From Paralvinella palmiformis (lineage: Eukaryota > Annelida > Polychaeta > Terebellida > Alvinellidae), in assembly GCA_025642065.1 (NCBI GenBank), contig JAODUP010000222.1:124001-188000 (forward strand): a DNA stretch of 64,000 nt, read 5' to 3'. The translations under genes and the position numbers were made by a program. Positions 61,977 to 64,000 of the stretch are shown one piece after another. Numbering within the stretch: the first letter of the stretch is position 1; the number at the start of each line of letters is the position of its first letter. The notes beneath the pieces are model-generated. The model made no database searches, was not told the origin of the DNA, and saw only the letters and a program-made list of their open reading frames with translations.

Positions 61977-62086
61977 ATCAGAACACATATCACTTTCCGA
62001 TAATTCAGTTAGATCTGTTCTTGTTGAGATAATCTTCATGTCGACTGTCGTTCTTTCGTTGATAGGAGGACAAATGGCTGGAGTAA
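61977..62086 (-). CDS. Unrecognised minus-strand gene, exon a
   Basis: Read on the minus strand, the acceptor is atcttccag just before 62086 and the donor gtaagt starts at 61976. After two bases that complete an upstream codon it encodes TPAICPPINERTTVDMKI and then STRTDLTELSESDMCSD, ending at a codon boundary. The acidic, serine-rich end looks like a linker. I do not recognise the protein. The next coding exon in transcription order would be 60351-60293, which starts at phase 0 as required. No upstream exon was found before the end of the window. Confidence 0.55.
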
Positions 62087-62947
62087 CTGGAAGATATTAG
62101 GCAATTAATAAATTGATTAATTGATTGATTAATTGAGAGCGAGGAAGAGTGAGTGAGTGTCTTAGTGATTTAGCGAGTGAATGGGTGAGTGACGGATGGA
62201 CTGACTGACTGACTGACTGACTGACTGATTATCAGTCCACAAAGATGAAGCAACATTTAGAGACTTAACTATAATAAAACGTTTACTGACTCAAATCAAG
62301 TATTACTGGATAGCAATAATAGAGAAGTTAACGATGTTAACAGAAGGTAACAGAGAATTACTGTCTCTTTTAAACATCTCCCTCTACAATGACAACATCT
62401 GATCTAAAGACAATGATGATGACGTCTGCTAGCTGTACTACAGAGATGTTTATGATGATATGAAGTATCATCATAAACATCTCTATAGTACACTATATAA
62501 TGTTTGAAAGTACGCGTAGAAATTGACGTAATTAGAACTACAGACAGTCTAAAAAATATATTTAATTAATTTGATGATATTTATACTAACTATAATAAAA
62601 TTATTGAAATAATTTGTCGAAAAAAAGGGACATGCCTTCAATGACACTATTTGGAACGGTTCTACTTTCAGAGCTGTTAATTTCAAGGGCCCTCCTTTGA
62701 AAAGTCTTACTCTAAACTGCTACATACACTACATATAAATTAGCATTACAACGTGTACTTTTACCTAGATCATTTTTTTTTAGTTGTGTATTACCTGTAT
62801 TATGTGTATTGGGTCAGAAAACGTATTGGTTGAGTATAAGATAATTAACTTTTTTAAACCAAAACTTATCGATAGTTGACATTAACCTTAACTCCTGCCG
62901 CCATTAATACCAACATCGTAAACGTACTCTAGTCAACTCTGTTTATA

Positions 62948-63375
62948 TCTATCTCCATCCACACTAATCTCTATCTCTATCCACACTAATCTCTATCTCT
63001 ATCCACACTAATCTCTATCTCAATCCACACTAATCTCTATCTCCATCCACACTAATCTCTATCTCCATCCACACTAATCTCTATCTCTATCCACACTAAT
63101 CTCTATCTCAATCCACACTAATCTCTATCTCAATCCACACTAATCTCTATCTCCATCCACACTAATCTCTATCTCTATCCACACTAATCTCTATCTCTAT
63201 CCACACTAATCTCTATCTCTATCCACACTAATCTCTATCTCCATCCACACTAATCTCTATCTCTATCCACACTAATCTCTATCTCCATCCACACTAATCT
63301 CTATCTCAATCCACACTAATCTCTATCTCCATCCACACTAATCTCTATCTCTATCCACACTAAACTCTATCCATA
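62948..63375. repeat. 22-bp minisatellite, about 19 copies
   Basis: Unit actaatctctatctccatcc plus ac, with t, c or a at one variable position. Very uniform. Confidence 0.95.
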
Positions 63376-63578
63376 TCGATAATTGTCCACATACTTCTCT
63401 CGCTTAAATACATTATTTTGCCTATATGTATGTATAGGGACTGGTGAGACATTACACATGTCTCAGCAAGAAAAGTCGCCACTCTGGATTCAGTCCCCTG
63501 AAGAAACGTCCAGAGTTTGAATTCACGGTTCGAGATTCTCTGTGCCTGTGCCTTATTATTCACAGCTAAAACACACAC

Positions 63579-63586
63579 ACTCACAG

Positions 63587-63635
<49 letters not shown>

Positions 63636-63638
63636 CAC
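63579..63638. repeat. (CA)n microsatellite
   Basis: CA run with tc and gc interruptions. A second CA run closes the window at 63957-64000. Confidence 0.95.
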
Positions 63639-63955
63639 GTGATTATTGTGATCTCACATGGTGACCTTTGTAATAGTTGATCAAACGTAATAGATAATGG
63701 TTCATACTTGCTATATCTTTACTAATATTTTTGTTTCTGAACCCGCTATATGGACTTTTTAATGCTAGTTCAATGTGGTCTTGGATGCAAAATTATGTTA
63801 TATTTACTGTTCAACAAAGGCTTTATATGTATCTAATACAAACTTAGAAAACAAATGTCTCTAGCACACAGGAAATATTTGGTTGTGAAGCCTTGACTAC
63901 TGACATTAATGTCTTCATAAATCCTTGAAGACAAATCGCATAGGCTTAAAATACA

Positions 63956-64000
<45 letters not shown>

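Overview
This is a gene-poor, repeat-rich stretch of a eukaryotic nuclear genome. Coding exons are short, separated by introns of 0.7 to 5 kb with GT...AG borders. Intergenic DNA is AT-rich and full of microsatellites, minisatellites, tRNA-derived SINEs and broken transposons. Nothing looks bacterial: there are no operons, ribosome binding sites or CRISPR arrays. The organism is a metazoan. The mix of SINEs, Tc1, MULE, hAT and THAP-type remnants and a bilaterian gene suggests a marine invertebrate, plausibly a gastropod mollusc, but the species is inference.

The one gene I recognise is a homologue of vertebrate C7orf25 (UPF0415/DUF1308 family) on the + strand. Five phase-compatible coding exons lie at 34717-34884, 37964-38584, 43698-43882, 44635-44715 and 47705-47779. 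They give about 375 residues including the stop, and the N-terminal exon is missing from what I can see. A second gene, on the - strand, is represented by three exons whose phases fit (62086-61977, 60351-60293, 57530-57382). It is partial, open at both ends, and I do not recognise it. Two weaker gene candidates on the + strand are a small gene near 61155-61787, inside an intron of the minus-strand gene, and a possible terminal exon at 51395-51474.

Layout: 1-12.4 kb is non-coding with SINE pieces and simple repeats. 12.4-13.7 kb is a 57-bp satellite with higher-order structure. 13.7-25.4 kb is non-coding with several minisatellites (18.6, 20.5 and 21.4-22.2 kb). 25.5-30.6 kb is a transposon graveyard (LINE 3' end, tandem SINE pair, internally deleted hAT). 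31.5-32.0 kb is a 33-bp minisatellite. 34.7-47.8 kb is the C7orf25 homologue, whose introns carry SINEs, a TIR element and a MULE remnant. 48.9-51.2 kb is a TIR element. 53.65-55.15 kb is a large imperfect inverted repeat carrying broken THAP-domain coding pieces in both arms. 57.4-62.1 kb is the unrecognised minus-strand gene with a dead Tc1 transposon and SINEs in its introns. 62.9-63.4 kb is a 22-bp minisatellite.

Three copies of one SINE family (called SINE-B here) are bounded by perfect 14-16 bp target-site duplications, which shows recent retrotransposition. The genes here do not form a visible pathway.
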